From positions 2,976,001-3,040,000 of the forward strand of contig NZ_CWKH01000001.1 in NCBI RefSeq assembly GCF_001245615.1: 64,000 bases of DNA, read 5' to 3'. Each line of letters opens with the position of its first letter. The stretch's first letter is position 1. The DNA is from Mycolicibacterium neworleansense (GTDB lineage: Bacteria; Actinomycetota; Actinomycetes; Mycobacteriales; Mycobacteriaceae). Below are positions 8,451-17,066 of this stretch, one piece after another. The notes beneath the pieces are model-generated. The model ran no database searches. It saw only the letters and a program-made list of their open reading frames with translations, and was not told the origin of the DNA. A program made the translations under genes and the position numbers.

Positions 8451-9862
8451 GACGTCTCCGCCGAAGTCAGCGACCGCAGCACCGAGCGCTCCAGGTCGAA
8501 CGGGGTCAGCTTGCCGGAGTCATCCACCATGCCGACGCTGCGCAGCCAGGCCTCGAACTCGGCGGCCGGCCGCAGCCCCAGGGTGCGCCGCGTGGTGAGC
8601 ACGTCGTGGAACGACAGACTCTGGTAACCGAGCATCACGTCGTCGGCGCCCGGCACGGTGATGACGAACGCCACTCCCGCCGCGGCCAGCAACGTCAGCA
8701 GGTTGTCCATGTCGTTCTGGTCGGCCTCGGCGTGATTGGTGTAGCAGACATCCACACCCATCGGCAGGCCGAGCAGCTTGCCGCAGAAGTGGTCTTCCAG
8801 CCCGGCTCGGATGATCTGCCTGCCGTCGTAGAGATACTCCGGCCCGATGAACCCGACGACGGTGTTGACCAGCAGCGGCTCCAGATCACGGGCCACCGCG
8901 TAGGCGCGGGTCTCCAGGGTCTGCTGATCAACCGGTTTGCCGCCGACCCCGAGGTGCGCCCCCGAGCTGAGCACCGAGCCCTGTCCGGTCTCCAGGTACA
9001 TGACGTTGTTGCCGACGGTGCCGCGGTTCAGGCTGCGTGCCGCCTCGTTCCCCTCCCGCAGCAACTGCAGGTTCACGCCGAACGCCGAGTTGGCGCCCTC
9101 GGTGCCCGCCACGGACTGGAACATCAGGTCCACTGGCGCCCCGGCCTCGACCAGCCCGATCGTCGTGGTGACGTGGGACAACACGCAGGACTGGGCGGGG
9201 ATGTCGTAACGGGTGCGGATCGAATCGAGCAGGTACAGCAGGTCCGCGGTGGCCTGTGGCGAGTCGGTGGCCGGGTTGATCCCGATCACCGCGTCACCGC
9301 AGCCCAGCAGCAGCCCGTCGAGCACCGCCGCGGCGATCCCGCGGGGGTCGTCGGTGGGATGGTTGGGCTGCAGCCGGGTGGCCAGCGTCCCGCGGGCGCC
9401 GACGGTGGTGCGGAATGCCGCGGTCACCTCGGCCGCGGCCGACACCGCGATCAAATCCTGGTTGCGCATGATCTTGCTGACCGCCGCCACCATCTCCGGG
9501 GTCAGCCCGGGCGCGACGGCGGCCAGCCGTTCGGCGCTGTGATCATGCGCGGCGGTGTCCATCAGCCAGTCCCGCAGCCCGCCGACGGTCAGGTGCGAGA
9601 TCTCCGAAAAGGCTTGGCGATCATGGCTGTCCATGATCAACCGGGTCACCTCGTCGGTGTCGTAGGGCACCAGCTCCTCGTTGAGGAAGATGTCCAGCGG
9701 CAGGTCCGCGAGCACCCAGGCGGCCGCGGCGCGTTCACCGTCGTGCTCGGCCGCGCAGCCGGCGAGCTGATCGCCGGAGCGCAACGGGGTGGCCTTGGCC
9801 ATCACCTCGACCAGACCGTCGAAGCTGTAGGTCACCCCCGAAACCTGCTGGTGGTACTTCAT
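8447..9862 (-). CDS. eutB: Ethanolamine ammonia-lyase large subunit EutB
   Basis: EutB is the catalytic TIM-barrel subunit. The 471-residue protein starts at ATG 9862, overlapping the permease stop (ATGA); the upstream-extended frame is the permease gene read out of frame. Segments matching EutB include GAGDAVIG-type LLLGCGDAVIGINPATD, VLSHVTTTIGLVEAGAP, LETGQGSVLSSGA, NTVVGFIGPEYLYDGRQI, AGLEDHFCGKLLG and CYTNHAEADQN. Acetaldehyde made here could be oxidised by the aldehyde dehydrogenase at 18356. No microcompartment shell genes accompany it, unlike the enterobacterial eut operon. Confidence 0.97.
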   Translation of the reverse strand: MKYHQQVSGVTYSFDGLVEVMAKATPLRSGDQLAGCAAEHDGERAAAAWVLADLPLDIFLNEELVPYDTDEVTRLIMDSHDRQAFSEISHLTVGGLRDWLMDTAAHDHSAERLAAVAPGLTPEMVAAVSKIMRNQDLIAVSAAAEVTAAFRTTVGARGTLATRLQPNHPTDDPRGIAAAVLDGLLLGCGDAVIGINPATDSPQATADLLYLLDSIRTRYDIPAQSCVLSHVTTTIGLVEAGAPVDLMFQSVAGTEGANSAFGVNLQLLREGNEAARSLNRGTVGNNVMYLETGQGSVLSSGAHLGVGGKPVDQQTLETRAYAVARDLEPLLVNTVVGFIGPEYLYDGRQIIRAGLEDHFCGKLLGLPMGVDVCYTNHAEADQNDMDNLLTLLAAAGVAFVITVPGADDVMLGYQSLSFHDVLTTRRTLGLRPAAEFEAWLRSVGMVDDSGKLTPFDLERSVLRSLTSAETS

Positions 9863-11274
9863 TTCAGGGCACTCTCCGCTTCCGCGAGCATCGCGAACTC
9901 CTCGTCGGGCGAGTTGGCCACCAGGCGGTGGCGACTGTAGACCGCGAAGTAGAGCATGAACGCGCAGAACACGGCCAGGCACAGGCCTGCGGCCACCGGG
10001 CTGACCACGAAGGTTGCGATGAGCGCCACGATCGCGATGACCAGGGCGAAGCCGGTGGTGACGATTCCGCCCGGCGTGCGGTACGGCCGGTTCATCTCCG
10101 GCTCGCGGACCCGCAGCACGATGTGGCTGATCATCATCAGCACGTAGCTCAGCGCCGCACCGAAGACCGCCATGTTCAGGATCAGATCACCGTGGCCGGT
10201 CAGCGACAACAGGAAGCCGATGATGCCCGGGACGATCAGCGCGAGCGTGGGCGCCTTGCGCTTGTTGGTCACCGACAGCGAGGTGGGCAGGTAACCGGCC
10301 CGCGACAGCGCGAAGGTCTGCCGCGAGTAGGCATAGATGATCGAGAAGAAGCTCGCGATCAGCCCGAACAGTCCGATGTAGTTGACGGCCTTGGCGGCGA
10401 ACCCGGTGCCGCCGAGGGCCTGCACCAGTGGATCGTCCACGGTCGACATCGCATCGGCGCCGCCTGCGCCGGCCGTCAGGAACAGCACCGTCACGCAGGT
10501 GATGATCAGCACCGTCATCGCGGCGATGATGCCGCGCGGCACGTTGCGCTCCGGGTTGGCCGTCTCCTCGGCAGCCAGCGGGACGCCCTCGACCGCCAGG
10601 AAGAACCAGATGGCGAACGGGATCGCCGCCCAGATGCCCAGGTAACCGTGCGGCAGGAAGCTCGACGCGCCGGCCGCGGCCGCGTCGGGAGCGATGTCGG
10701 TCAGGTTGGCGACATCGAAGTGGCCGATGGCGCTCACGGCGAAGATCACCAGGCCCAGCAGCGCGATCGCGGTGATGACGAACATCAGCCGCAGCGCTTC
10801 ACCGACGCCGGCGAGGTGGATTCCGATGAAGATGACGAAAGCCGCCAGGTACACCCACCAGCCCTTGTGAATGCCGAACAGGCCGAGCGATTCGACGTAG
10901 CCGCCGATGAATGTGGCGATCGCCGCCGGTGCGATCGAGTACTCGATGAGGATCGCGGTGCCGGTGGCGAAGCCGCCCCACGGGCCGAGCGCGCGACGCG
11001 CGAAGGTGTAGCCGCCGCCGGCCGCGGGCAGCGCCGAGGACAGCTCGGCCAGGCCCAGGACCATGCAGAAGTACATGGCGGCGATGACCACCACAGCGAT
11101 CAGCAGGCCGCCGAAGCCGCCCTGCTCAAGGCCGAAGTTCCAGCCCGAGAAATCACCCGAGACCACATAGCTGACGCCGAGGCCGGCCAGTAGCAGCCAC
11201 CCAGCGCTTCCGGATTTGAGCTGACGTTTGTTCAGATAGTCAGCGCTCTCCAGGTGTTCTTCCACACCCGCCAT
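9859..11274 (-). CDS. eat: Ethanolamine permease, APC superfamily
   Basis: This 471-residue membrane protein has about 12 hydrophobic helices (first around residues 25-45). The APC-type segment ELSSALPAAGGGYTFARRALGPWGG and EGVPLAAEETANPERNVPRG are typical of amino-acid/ethanolamine permeases. I start it at ATG 11274, which has AAGGAG 6 nt upstream; the longer frame lacks support. It is the first gene of an ATGA-overlapping set with eutB and eutC, so ethanolamine import is the best assignment. The 196-bp gap upstream suggests its own promoter. Confidence 0.92.
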   Translation of the reverse strand: MAGVEEHLESADYLNKRQLKSGSAGWLLLAGLGVSYVVSGDFSGWNFGLEQGGFGGLLIAVVVIAAMYFCMVLGLAELSSALPAAGGGYTFARRALGPWGGFATGTAILIEYSIAPAAIATFIGGYVESLGLFGIHKGWWVYLAAFVIFIGIHLAGVGEALRLMFVITAIALLGLVIFAVSAIGHFDVANLTDIAPDAAAAGASSFLPHGYLGIWAAIPFAIWFFLAVEGVPLAAEETANPERNVPRGIIAAMTVLIITCVTVLFLTAGAGGADAMSTVDDPLVQALGGTGFAAKAVNYIGLFGLIASFFSIIYAYSRQTFALSRAGYLPTSLSVTNKRKAPTLALIVPGIIGFLLSLTGHGDLILNMAVFGAALSYVLMMISHIVLRVREPEMNRPYRTPGGIVTTGFALVIAIVALIATFVVSPVAAGLCLAVFCAFMLYFAVYSRHRLVANSPDEEFAMLAEAESALK

Positions 11275-11320
11275 GTCAACTCCTTCAGTTACGACGGTTT
11301 CGTCTGTCTCGTATGTGATG

Positions 11321-11337
11321 CCGTCAGCTGATGACGG
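11321..11337. promoter_or_regulatory. Inverted repeat upstream of the eat-eutBC operon
   Basis: CCGTCA-N5-TGACGG lies 47 bp before the permease start, in the only sizeable gap (11275-11470) between the diol dehydratase and ethanolamine gene sets. It is a candidate operator. The rest of the gap is relatively AT-rich (around 11415-11450) and probably holds the promoter. Confidence 0.4.
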
Positions 11338-11470
11338 TCTTGCGGGCGGTGGCCCAACCATTAACCCGGCAACACCGCCGGGTCGGCGCTCGATCTCCGA
11401 CGAGGTGACCTTCCAAAGGTATGAAACTCAACCTTTAATCGAAGATTATTGCCCGACTACGCGGCGGTGT

Positions 11471-11851
11471 CTACCCCAACGGCCAATTTGGTTGCCAATC
11501 GTCGGGTTTGAGCGGCACACCGGCCACGATGCGGGCCGCGTTGTGGCCCAGCCTACGGACAGCGGCATGACCGGCGCCGCCACCAGAAGACAACTCGGGC
11601 AACGGATCTGACAATTTCGCGTGCTGCACGCACACCTCACCCCGCGTGCCCACACCCACCCCGACATGCAGCGGCGACCTGAGCGCCGCGCGGCGCGCCA
11701 GTTCCGCGGCCGGCACCTGCGCGTCACCCGGAACCAGCAGATACGGGACACCTTCTTCCTCGATGCCCGCCAGCACATTCCGTTCGACCTCACGGCTGCC
11801 CGCACTCAACACCACGATCGCGGGACGATCGGGCTGACCAACGCTATGCAC
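11471..11851 (-). CDS. ddrB: Diol dehydratase reactivase small subunit
   Basis: This is the small subunit of the chaperone-like factor that swaps damaged cobalamin out of diol/glycerol dehydratase in an ATP-dependent cycle. The 126-residue protein has RPAIVVLSAG at the N-terminus, EEEGVPYLLV, the motif SPLHVGVGVG and a C-terminal RLGHNAARIVAGVPLKP, matching DdrB/PduH proteins. The GTG at 11851 overlaps the end of ddrA by 8 nt and has GGAG 9 nt upstream; an ATG at 11878 is a less likely start. It is the last gene of the dehydratase set. Confidence 0.88.
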   Translation of the reverse strand: MHSVGQPDRPAIVVLSAGSREVERNVLAGIEEEGVPYLLVPGDAQVPAAELARRAALRSPLHVGVGVGTRGEVCVQHAKLSDPLPELSSGGGAGHAAVRRLGHNAARIVAGVPLKPDDWQPNWPLG

Positions 11852-13700
11852 TGATACCCGCTCCGACCAGCCGTGCATGAGACGCCACCAGACCTGTGGC
11901 CACCGCATTCCGCGGGCCTTCTGAACCACGCACATTGCCTGTGCCGCAGACAATTCCGAATGGAGCAAGGGCATCGGCGATGAGCTCGGGGATCTCGAAG
12001 TCCAGCGCGCACCCGCCGAGCAGCACCACGAACCCGATCCGACGCAGATCGCCGCCGGGCGCGACAGCGCGCAACGCGCGCAGCGCGTTGACGACGAATA
12101 CCCGCTCCTTCGCCCCGCGGCGCACCAACCTGATCCGCTCCATGGAATGCCGGGTGGGGATCGCATTCATGCCGTACTCGGCCAGTGTGACCACCCGCGC
12201 GAACGACGCCGCGGGCAATGGCTTTTCGAAGAACATCACGTTGCCGTTCTCCAACCGGACGTGAAAGAAGCTCTCCGCCTTGCCCAATGGTGATCGTTTG
12301 ATGTCCTCGGCCAGCTCCAGGTTGTCCAGGCCGAGCTCGGCGTCGATCAGCTTGGTGACCAGATCCCCCGCGCCGGCCAGGTGTACGGCCTCGATGTCGG
12401 CGTCCTCGATCAATGCGGCATCCGTCGACCCGCCGCCGAGATCGAGCACGACGAGCGGCTTGTCGGTTCCGGGCGTGGTCAACGCGCCCTGCGCCGCCAT
12501 CTCGGCCTCGACACCGCCGACCATCACCTCGACAGATCGGGCGCCGGCAGCCTGCAATCGCGCGCGCACCTCATCGGCCACCGCACGCATACCACTTTCT
12601 CGAGTCCGGACCATGGCAGCCAGCGCGACCGCATTCTCCAGTGCCACCTCACCGGCCACCCCGCCACGAACCTCTTGCGGCACAAAGGTATCCACGGCCA
12701 GTAGATCTTGTATCCGCACGTCTTCCGGTGCGTGACCGGAGAGTTCGGCCATGCTGTGCCGGACGTTGGCGATCATGCCTCCGGTGTTGGTGCCGGACTC
12801 CCCGGCCACATCCGCCAGTGGAGCGACCCGCTCGACCGCGCTCATGATCTCCGGCGCGCCGCGGGATACGTCGACCGTCGCGCGTTTGTGCGCGCCGGAC
12901 AACGCAAGTGATCCGGCCGGGATACTGCGATCCGCGACATCGCCTGCGGGGGTGCGTACCACCACCGCCGAGCGGTTGCCGGTCAGTGCCCGGGCCACGG
13001 GTGAGATCACCTTCGTGGCCGCCGCGTCCAGGTCGAAGATCGTCGCCAGCCCATAGGCATTGGACAAGGTCCGGATCGAGTTGCCGGGCGCGGCCACCTC
13101 GACCGCGGCCAGCATGCCCAGCGGCACCGCATCGATGCGCGATACCTCGTCGATCACCGGAATCACGGTGTCGAGCCGGTTGGCCACCAGCACGGCGTCG
13201 TCGTTACCCAGGATCGCCCCGCGCACAACAAGTCCCTGTGCGGCCGCAGCATTGATCGTGCGGGCCGCGTCCTCGAAGTCCACCTCCCGGGGGACCACAA
13301 CGATCACTTCGGTGCCAGAAGGAGATTCGGTGAGGGCGTCGAACGCGACGGTGACGCCCACCCCGAGACCGCGACCACCGGGGGTGCGCGGGTCATGACC
13401 GATCATCGTCGACTCGGTGATGATGGTTTCGGTGATGGTTTCCATCGCCATGCCGCTGATCACCGGGGTCGCCTCGTTCAGCAACACGATGTCCAGCTCG
13501 GCCAGACCCATCGCGCTCGCCTCCAGCGCACGAACCACCGCCTGGGCCACCCCGTCGACATTCCGTGGGGTGCCCTTGATGCCCGTCGTCGGGGTCAGCG
13601 CGGCGCCGCGGAACCGGATGGAGCCGTCAGTCGCGACGACCGCGGCGCTGGCCTCGGTCGTCGAGTTGCCGATGTCGACACCGACAACAGTCAGAGCCAT
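11844..13700 (-). CDS. ddrA: Diol dehydratase reactivase ATPase-like large subunit
   Basis: DdrA/PduG is the Hsp70-like large subunit of the reactivase. At 618 residues it is the expected length. The N-terminal ATPase motif GVDIGNSTTEAS and the later LVVLDLGGGSTDAAL are the two phosphate-binding loops of the actin/Hsp70 fold. GGVEAEMAAQGALTTPG and VLLGGCALDFEIPELI are further family segments. The start codon overlaps the pduD stop by one base (TGATG). The presence of both subunits implies that dehydratase inactivation, as known with glycerol as substrate, is handled in this organism. Confidence 0.95.
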   Translation of the reverse strand: MALTVVGVDIGNSTTEASAAVVATDGSIRFRGAALTPTTGIKGTPRNVDGVAQAVVRALEASAMGLAELDIVLLNEATPVISGMAMETITETIITESTMIGHDPRTPGGRGLGVGVTVAFDALTESPSGTEVIVVVPREVDFEDAARTINAAAAQGLVVRGAILGNDDAVLVANRLDTVIPVIDEVSRIDAVPLGMLAAVEVAAPGNSIRTLSNAYGLATIFDLDAAATKVISPVARALTGNRSAVVVRTPAGDVADRSIPAGSLALSGAHKRATVDVSRGAPEIMSAVERVAPLADVAGESGTNTGGMIANVRHSMAELSGHAPEDVRIQDLLAVDTFVPQEVRGGVAGEVALENAVALAAMVRTRESGMRAVADEVRARLQAAGARSVEVMVGGVEAEMAAQGALTTPGTDKPLVVLDLGGGSTDAALIEDADIEAVHLAGAGDLVTKLIDAELGLDNLELAEDIKRSPLGKAESFFHVRLENGNVMFFEKPLPAASFARVVTLAEYGMNAIPTRHSMERIRLVRRGAKERVFVVNALRALRAVAPGGDLRRIGFVVLLGGCALDFEIPELIADALAPFGIVCGTGNVRGSEGPRNAVATGLVASHARLVGAGISA

Positions 13701-14296
13701 CAGGTACCCAGTGCCTCAGGGGTCAGCTCGGCGAACTCCGGCGTCACCTCTACCGGGCGGGTCTGCTTGCGGATCTGCTCGGTCTCCTTCAGATGCAGCA
13801 GCGCTGCCTTGGCCTGCCAGCGGGGCCGGGCCATCTGGTCGTTGAGCGTCGGAACCGGTTCTGGTGACTCGCCTTTGGCGTACTGGGCGGCGTTCGAGCC
13901 GATGCGGCGATAGGTCTCCAACGTCATCAGCGGGCTCTGCGGGAACAGCTCGAGGCTGGACAACCGCGGGAGGTCACGCTGATGGATCATCGACGTGCCG
14001 CGAGACAGGATGCCGATACCGATACCCGACCCGCTCAGTCTGGCCGCCGCATGCGCGACCACCGCGAGGTCGCTGCTGTGCCGCACCCGGATGCATCGCG
14101 CGGCCACCTCCTGCTCCTCGATGCCTGCCAGGATCTGGCGGATCACCTCGGCATGGGACAGGCCGATGATGGTCTGACTGAAGAAGTCGGCGAACGCCGG
14201 CGAAATCGCCAGCACCACTTCATCGGAGCGCTTTCCCGGTTCGGCCGGCTGCTCGCCGGTGAACGTCAGGGTGCGCTGCCCGGTCACTGCCGACAT
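13700..14296 (-). CDS. pduD: Diol/glycerol dehydratase medium subunit
   Basis: This is the beta subunit of adenosylcobalamin-dependent diol dehydratase, contributing to the cobalamin-binding interface. The protein is 198 residues. It matches PduD in RQILAGIEEQEVAARC, VVAHAAARLSGSGIGIGI, SLELFPQSPLMTLETYR and NDQMARPRWQAKAALLH. It sits 1 nt after the pduC stop codon and 1-nt overlaps ddrA, so the genes form a tight operon. The N-terminal ~30 residues are variable, as in other family members. Confidence 0.95.
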   Translation of the reverse strand: MSAVTGQRTLTFTGEQPAEPGKRSDEVVLAISPAFADFFSQTIIGLSHAEVIRQILAGIEEQEVAARCIRVRHSSDLAVVAHAAARLSGSGIGIGILSRGTSMIHQRDLPRLSSLELFPQSPLMTLETYRRIGSNAAQYAKGESPEPVPTLNDQMARPRWQAKAALLHLKETEQIRKQTRPVEVTPEFAELTPEALGT

Positions 14297-14297
14297 G

Positions 14298-16016
14298 TCA
14301 CTCGACCTCCAGTTCGGGGTTCTCGGCGCTGGTCACGTGACGCAGCCGCTTCATCTCCTCCCAGCGCGCACCCGTGGGGCGGTAACCCGTGCCCGGACCC
14401 GCGTAGTCATTGCGATCGTTGACCGCCGACAGCGGCTGCAGCTCGCGCGTCATGATCGCCGAGGTCTGCAGGAGGTCACCCGAAACCCGCTGGCGCAGCA
14501 CGGCCAGGAGGTTCTCGGCGATGTCGGAGAACCCGGTGGCTTCCAATGCCTTCACCAGGTCCAGACCGGTGACTCCGCGATCCATCACCTGCTGTGCGCC
14601 CTTGAGGTCCTCCAGGACGTCACGCGGGACCAGTTCGCGGCTGCCATGGGCGTACACCGCGGCCTCGATCTCCGCGTCGGTGATGGCCGGCAGGTCGAGG
14701 TAGGCGAAGACCGCCTGCAGCGCCTTGCCCGCCCGGCTACGCGCGGCCAGAATCTCGGACTCGTTGACATGGCGCAGGCCGCCGTCGATCTGCAGGTCGC
14801 GCTGGATGGTGTTGAAGTCGTCGAAGTCCTCGGCATCGACGTTGGATCCGGCAAACATGTTGTCGTAGTTGGGCGTTGCCGAGTATCCGGAGGTGATGAA
14901 ATCGGTGCCCGGCATCATCTGGGGCAACAGCCGCGCCGTCCGGCGCATCGGCGAATGCGAGAAGGACTGGTCATTGCCGGACGCGCACTCCAGGTCCACC
15001 GCCGACGCGATCAGGTTCTCGGCCGCCACCGCACGGATACCCGCCGGCACCGCACCCGGTACGCCGATGCACGAGATCGAACCGTTCTGCAGGCCCTGTA
15101 CGCCGGCGCCTTTGGCCACCAAGATGCAGCGGATCTCCAGATACAGCATCGAACGGCCCTCGGCGTTGCCCATCTGCACTTCCGAACCAGTGCCCGAGGT
15201 GAACCGCATCTTGATCCCCCGCGAGGCATAGGCCGCGGCGAGAAAGGCCTTCGACCACGGTGTGTCATCGCCGTCGACGAACACCGACTCGGTGCCGTAT
15301 ACCGAGATGGTCTCGGCGTAGGCGGTGATCCCGCGCATGCCCAGCTCCAGCTCGGTGGCCTCCTCGAGTGCACACTGCGTCAGGCGCCCACCACAGCCGA
15401 CCTGGCTGCCGATCTGCAATGCCATCGCGACCAGCGGGGCGTACCGCACCACGCCCAAAGTCGTTTCGACTTCCGAGAATCCGCGCAGCGACGCCTCGGC
15501 GGCTTCGCAGGCCACCTGCAGCGGGTTATCGCGCGCGCTGGTGCAGTGCGCCTGGTTGGCCGTGGTGCGACGGGCCCGCATCTTCTGCATTCCCATCATG
15601 ATCTCGACGATGTTCAGCGTCTTGGCGACCGCGAGCAGCTTGGCCGGGGTCAGGCCGCCGGTCACCGCGATCACCTCGTCACGGGTCACGTGAGGGTCGA
15701 CCAGCATCCGCGCGATCTCGACCGCCGGGATCGCCATGGCCTGTTCGGTGGTCGCCACGTCGATGGCGTGGTCAGCGATGAACTGGTCGATGAAATCGAA
15801 GTCGGCGCGGACCCGGCCGTCCATCTCGACGATCACCCCGTCGGCGACCCGCACGCTGGGCGCGGGATCGAACTCGCTGTCCAGCGCAACCATGCCCACC
15901 TCGGGCCACTCCTCGACGAAGCCGTCGAGGTTGACCGGCCGGTCCTCGAGTACCTTGGTGCGCTCAGACTGCCTGCGCTGGCCGGCCGTGGAATGTTGTG
16001 GCGATACTGCCGTCAC
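14298..16016 (-). CDS. pduC: Diol/glycerol dehydratase large subunit
   Basis: This is the catalytic TIM-barrel subunit of B12-dependent diol/glycerol dehydratase: 1,2-propanediol to propionaldehyde, or glycerol to 3-hydroxypropionaldehyde. The 572-residue protein aligns with the Klebsiella enzyme at a constant offset of 14. All active-site residues are kept: His157, Glu184, Glu235, Ser315, Asp349, Gln350 and Ser376 (His143, Glu170, Glu221, Ser301, Asp335, Gln336, Ser362 in Klebsiella). A ~15-residue N-terminal extension is present. Large segments such as VYGTESVFVDGDDTPWSK and SGYSATPNYDNMFAGSN are near-identical to known enzymes. Which substrate is preferred cannot be decided from these residues. 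Confidence 0.97.
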   Translation of the reverse strand: MTAVSPQHSTAGQRRQSERTKVLEDRPVNLDGFVEEWPEVGMVALDSEFDPAPSVRVADGVIVEMDGRVRADFDFIDQFIADHAIDVATTEQAMAIPAVEIARMLVDPHVTRDEVIAVTGGLTPAKLLAVAKTLNIVEIMMGMQKMRARRTTANQAHCTSARDNPLQVACEAAEASLRGFSEVETTLGVVRYAPLVAMALQIGSQVGCGGRLTQCALEEATELELGMRGITAYAETISVYGTESVFVDGDDTPWSKAFLAAAYASRGIKMRFTSGTGSEVQMGNAEGRSMLYLEIRCILVAKGAGVQGLQNGSISCIGVPGAVPAGIRAVAAENLIASAVDLECASGNDQSFSHSPMRRTARLLPQMMPGTDFITSGYSATPNYDNMFAGSNVDAEDFDDFNTIQRDLQIDGGLRHVNESEILAARSRAGKALQAVFAYLDLPAITDAEIEAAVYAHGSRELVPRDVLEDLKGAQQVMDRGVTGLDLVKALEATGFSDIAENLLAVLRQRVSGDLLQTSAIMTRELQPLSAVNDRNDYAGPGTGYRPTGARWEEMKRLRHVTSAENPELEVE

Positions 16017-16026
16017 CGGTGTTCTC

Positions 16027-16455
16027 CTATTCGCTGGTGGCCAGGATGTCGCGGCGCTCGTAGACGTCGGCGGCCTCGCGGACGAGATCGGCCAGCAACT
16101 CCGCCCCGTATTTCGTGTCCAACTCGTCGGCGATCGCGTCGAGTTCGGCCTTCGTGGAGGCGTTGGGCCGCAGCGCGTTGTAGATCTGCAGCACCCGCTC
16201 GTCGCTGATCGCGGTCATCTCCGCCGCGCGCCGCAGGTTCGAGCCGAGCTGGCGGCGCCCCACCTTTTCGGCGATCTGAGCCTGCAGTCGCAGGGTCTGC
16301 GGGGTGATCCGGAGGTCCGACGCGGCGACCTCACCAGACATCACCGCATCCATGGTGATATCGCCGATCGGCTTGCCGTTGGGCGTGAACAGCAGGTCCT
16401 CGCGATGGATGCTCAGCGGGTAATCGACCGAAGGATCAAGGATCGGTTCCGTCAT
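16027..16455 (-). CDS. pduE: Diol/glycerol dehydratase small subunit
   Basis: This is the gamma subunit of the dehydratase, 142 residues, recognised by DYPLSIHREDLLFTPNGKP, the ITMDAVMSGEV segment, LRRAAEMTAISDERVLQIYNALRP and the C-terminal ADVYERRDI. It precedes the large subunit (10-nt gap), so the order is small-large-medium rather than the large-medium-small order of the Klebsiella and Salmonella operons. The upstream gap (16456-16617) contains part of a 26-bp tandem duplication but no B12-riboswitch signature that I could recognise. Confidence 0.93.
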   Translation of the reverse strand: MTEPILDPSVDYPLSIHREDLLFTPNGKPIGDITMDAVMSGEVAASDLRITPQTLRLQAQIAEKVGRRQLGSNLRRAAEMTAISDERVLQIYNALRPNASTKAELDAIADELDTKYGAELLADLVREAADVYERRDILATSE

Positions 16456-16587
16456 TCACTACTCCAACTGACTCGGGGCGGTTCTCCCACCGATGTGCGA
16501 CACAACGCGACCCAATTGTGCGCTGCATCACGTTGCATGAAGGTTGCGCCGCAGGTCAGTGCGGCTACTGCGGCGACTGTGTACTCG

Positions 16588-16638
16588 TCGACTAGATTGC
16601 CGCTGGCGCAGCCTCGACTACATTGCCGCTGCCGCAGC
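16588..16638. repeat. 26-bp tandem duplication across the HbpS-like stop codon
   Basis: Two 25-bp units, 16588-16612 and 16614-16638, begin TCGACTAGATTGCCGCTG and TCGACTACATTGCCGCTG and match at 23 of 25 positions. The second copy includes the coding end and the TAG of the gene starting at 17016; the first copy lies just beyond it. Confidence 0.75.
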
Positions 16639-17016
16639 GGAAGCCACCGCGACGTCCTGCTCGACGCTGCCGGCACTGACCCCGACCGCACCGATCACCG
16701 TGCCGTCGGCTTCCAGCGGTATCCCGCCGCCGAACACGACTAAGCCGCCCGAGGTCTGCTCCAGGCCGTACAGTTCGCCGCCCGGCTGACAGGCCGCCAT
16801 CAGCGCGCTGGTGGGCAGGTTCATCATGACCGCGGTCCGCGCCTTGCGGATCGAGATGTCGATGCTGGCCTTGATCGCACCGTCCATGCGGACGAACGCG
16901 ACCAGGTGACCTCCGTCGTCGACCACGGCGATGTTCATCGGCTGGCCGATCTCCTCGGCCTTGACTACTGCGGCGTCGATCACCTTCTGCGCGGTCGGCA
17001 GCGGCAGGGAACCCAT
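16618..17016 (-). CDS. HbpS/GlcG/PduO-C-like small protein (DUF336)
   Basis: This is a 132-residue single-domain protein with the family pattern: VIDAAVVKAEEIGQPMNIAV, then VDDGGHLVAFVRMDGA, the SIDISIRKARTA helix, GGIPLEADGTVIGAVGVSAG and the C-terminal EQDVAVASAAAAA. The same fold forms the C-terminal half of PduO, the adenosyltransferase of propanediol operons, and the haem-binding HbpS proteins. It is the first gene of the dehydratase set, which supports a role in cofactor handling for the dehydratase; the N-terminal adenosyltransferase half of PduO is absent. ATG 17016 has GAGGAG upstream. Cofactor binding is not shown by sequence. Confidence 0.85.
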   Translation of the reverse strand: MGSLPLPTAQKVIDAAVVKAEEIGQPMNIAVVDDGGHLVAFVRMDGAIKASIDISIRKARTAVMMNLPTSALMAACQPGGELYGLEQTSGGLVVFGGGIPLEADGTVIGAVGVSAGSVEQDVAVASAAAAAM

Positions 17017-17066
17017 GGGTCTCCTCGTGAATCATGTTGATGGACAGTGCTTGTCAAGCAGTACCG

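Noticed and set aside
11852..12166. N-terminal extension of the DdrB frame
   Set aside because: It overlaps ddrA coding sequence out of frame; family length and the GGAG-GTG at 11851 define the start.
14259..16208. 649-codon plus-strand frame opposite the dehydratase genes
   Set aside because: Antisense to pduC, pduE and the start of pduD, whose identity is certain; low-complexity His/Arg-rich translation.
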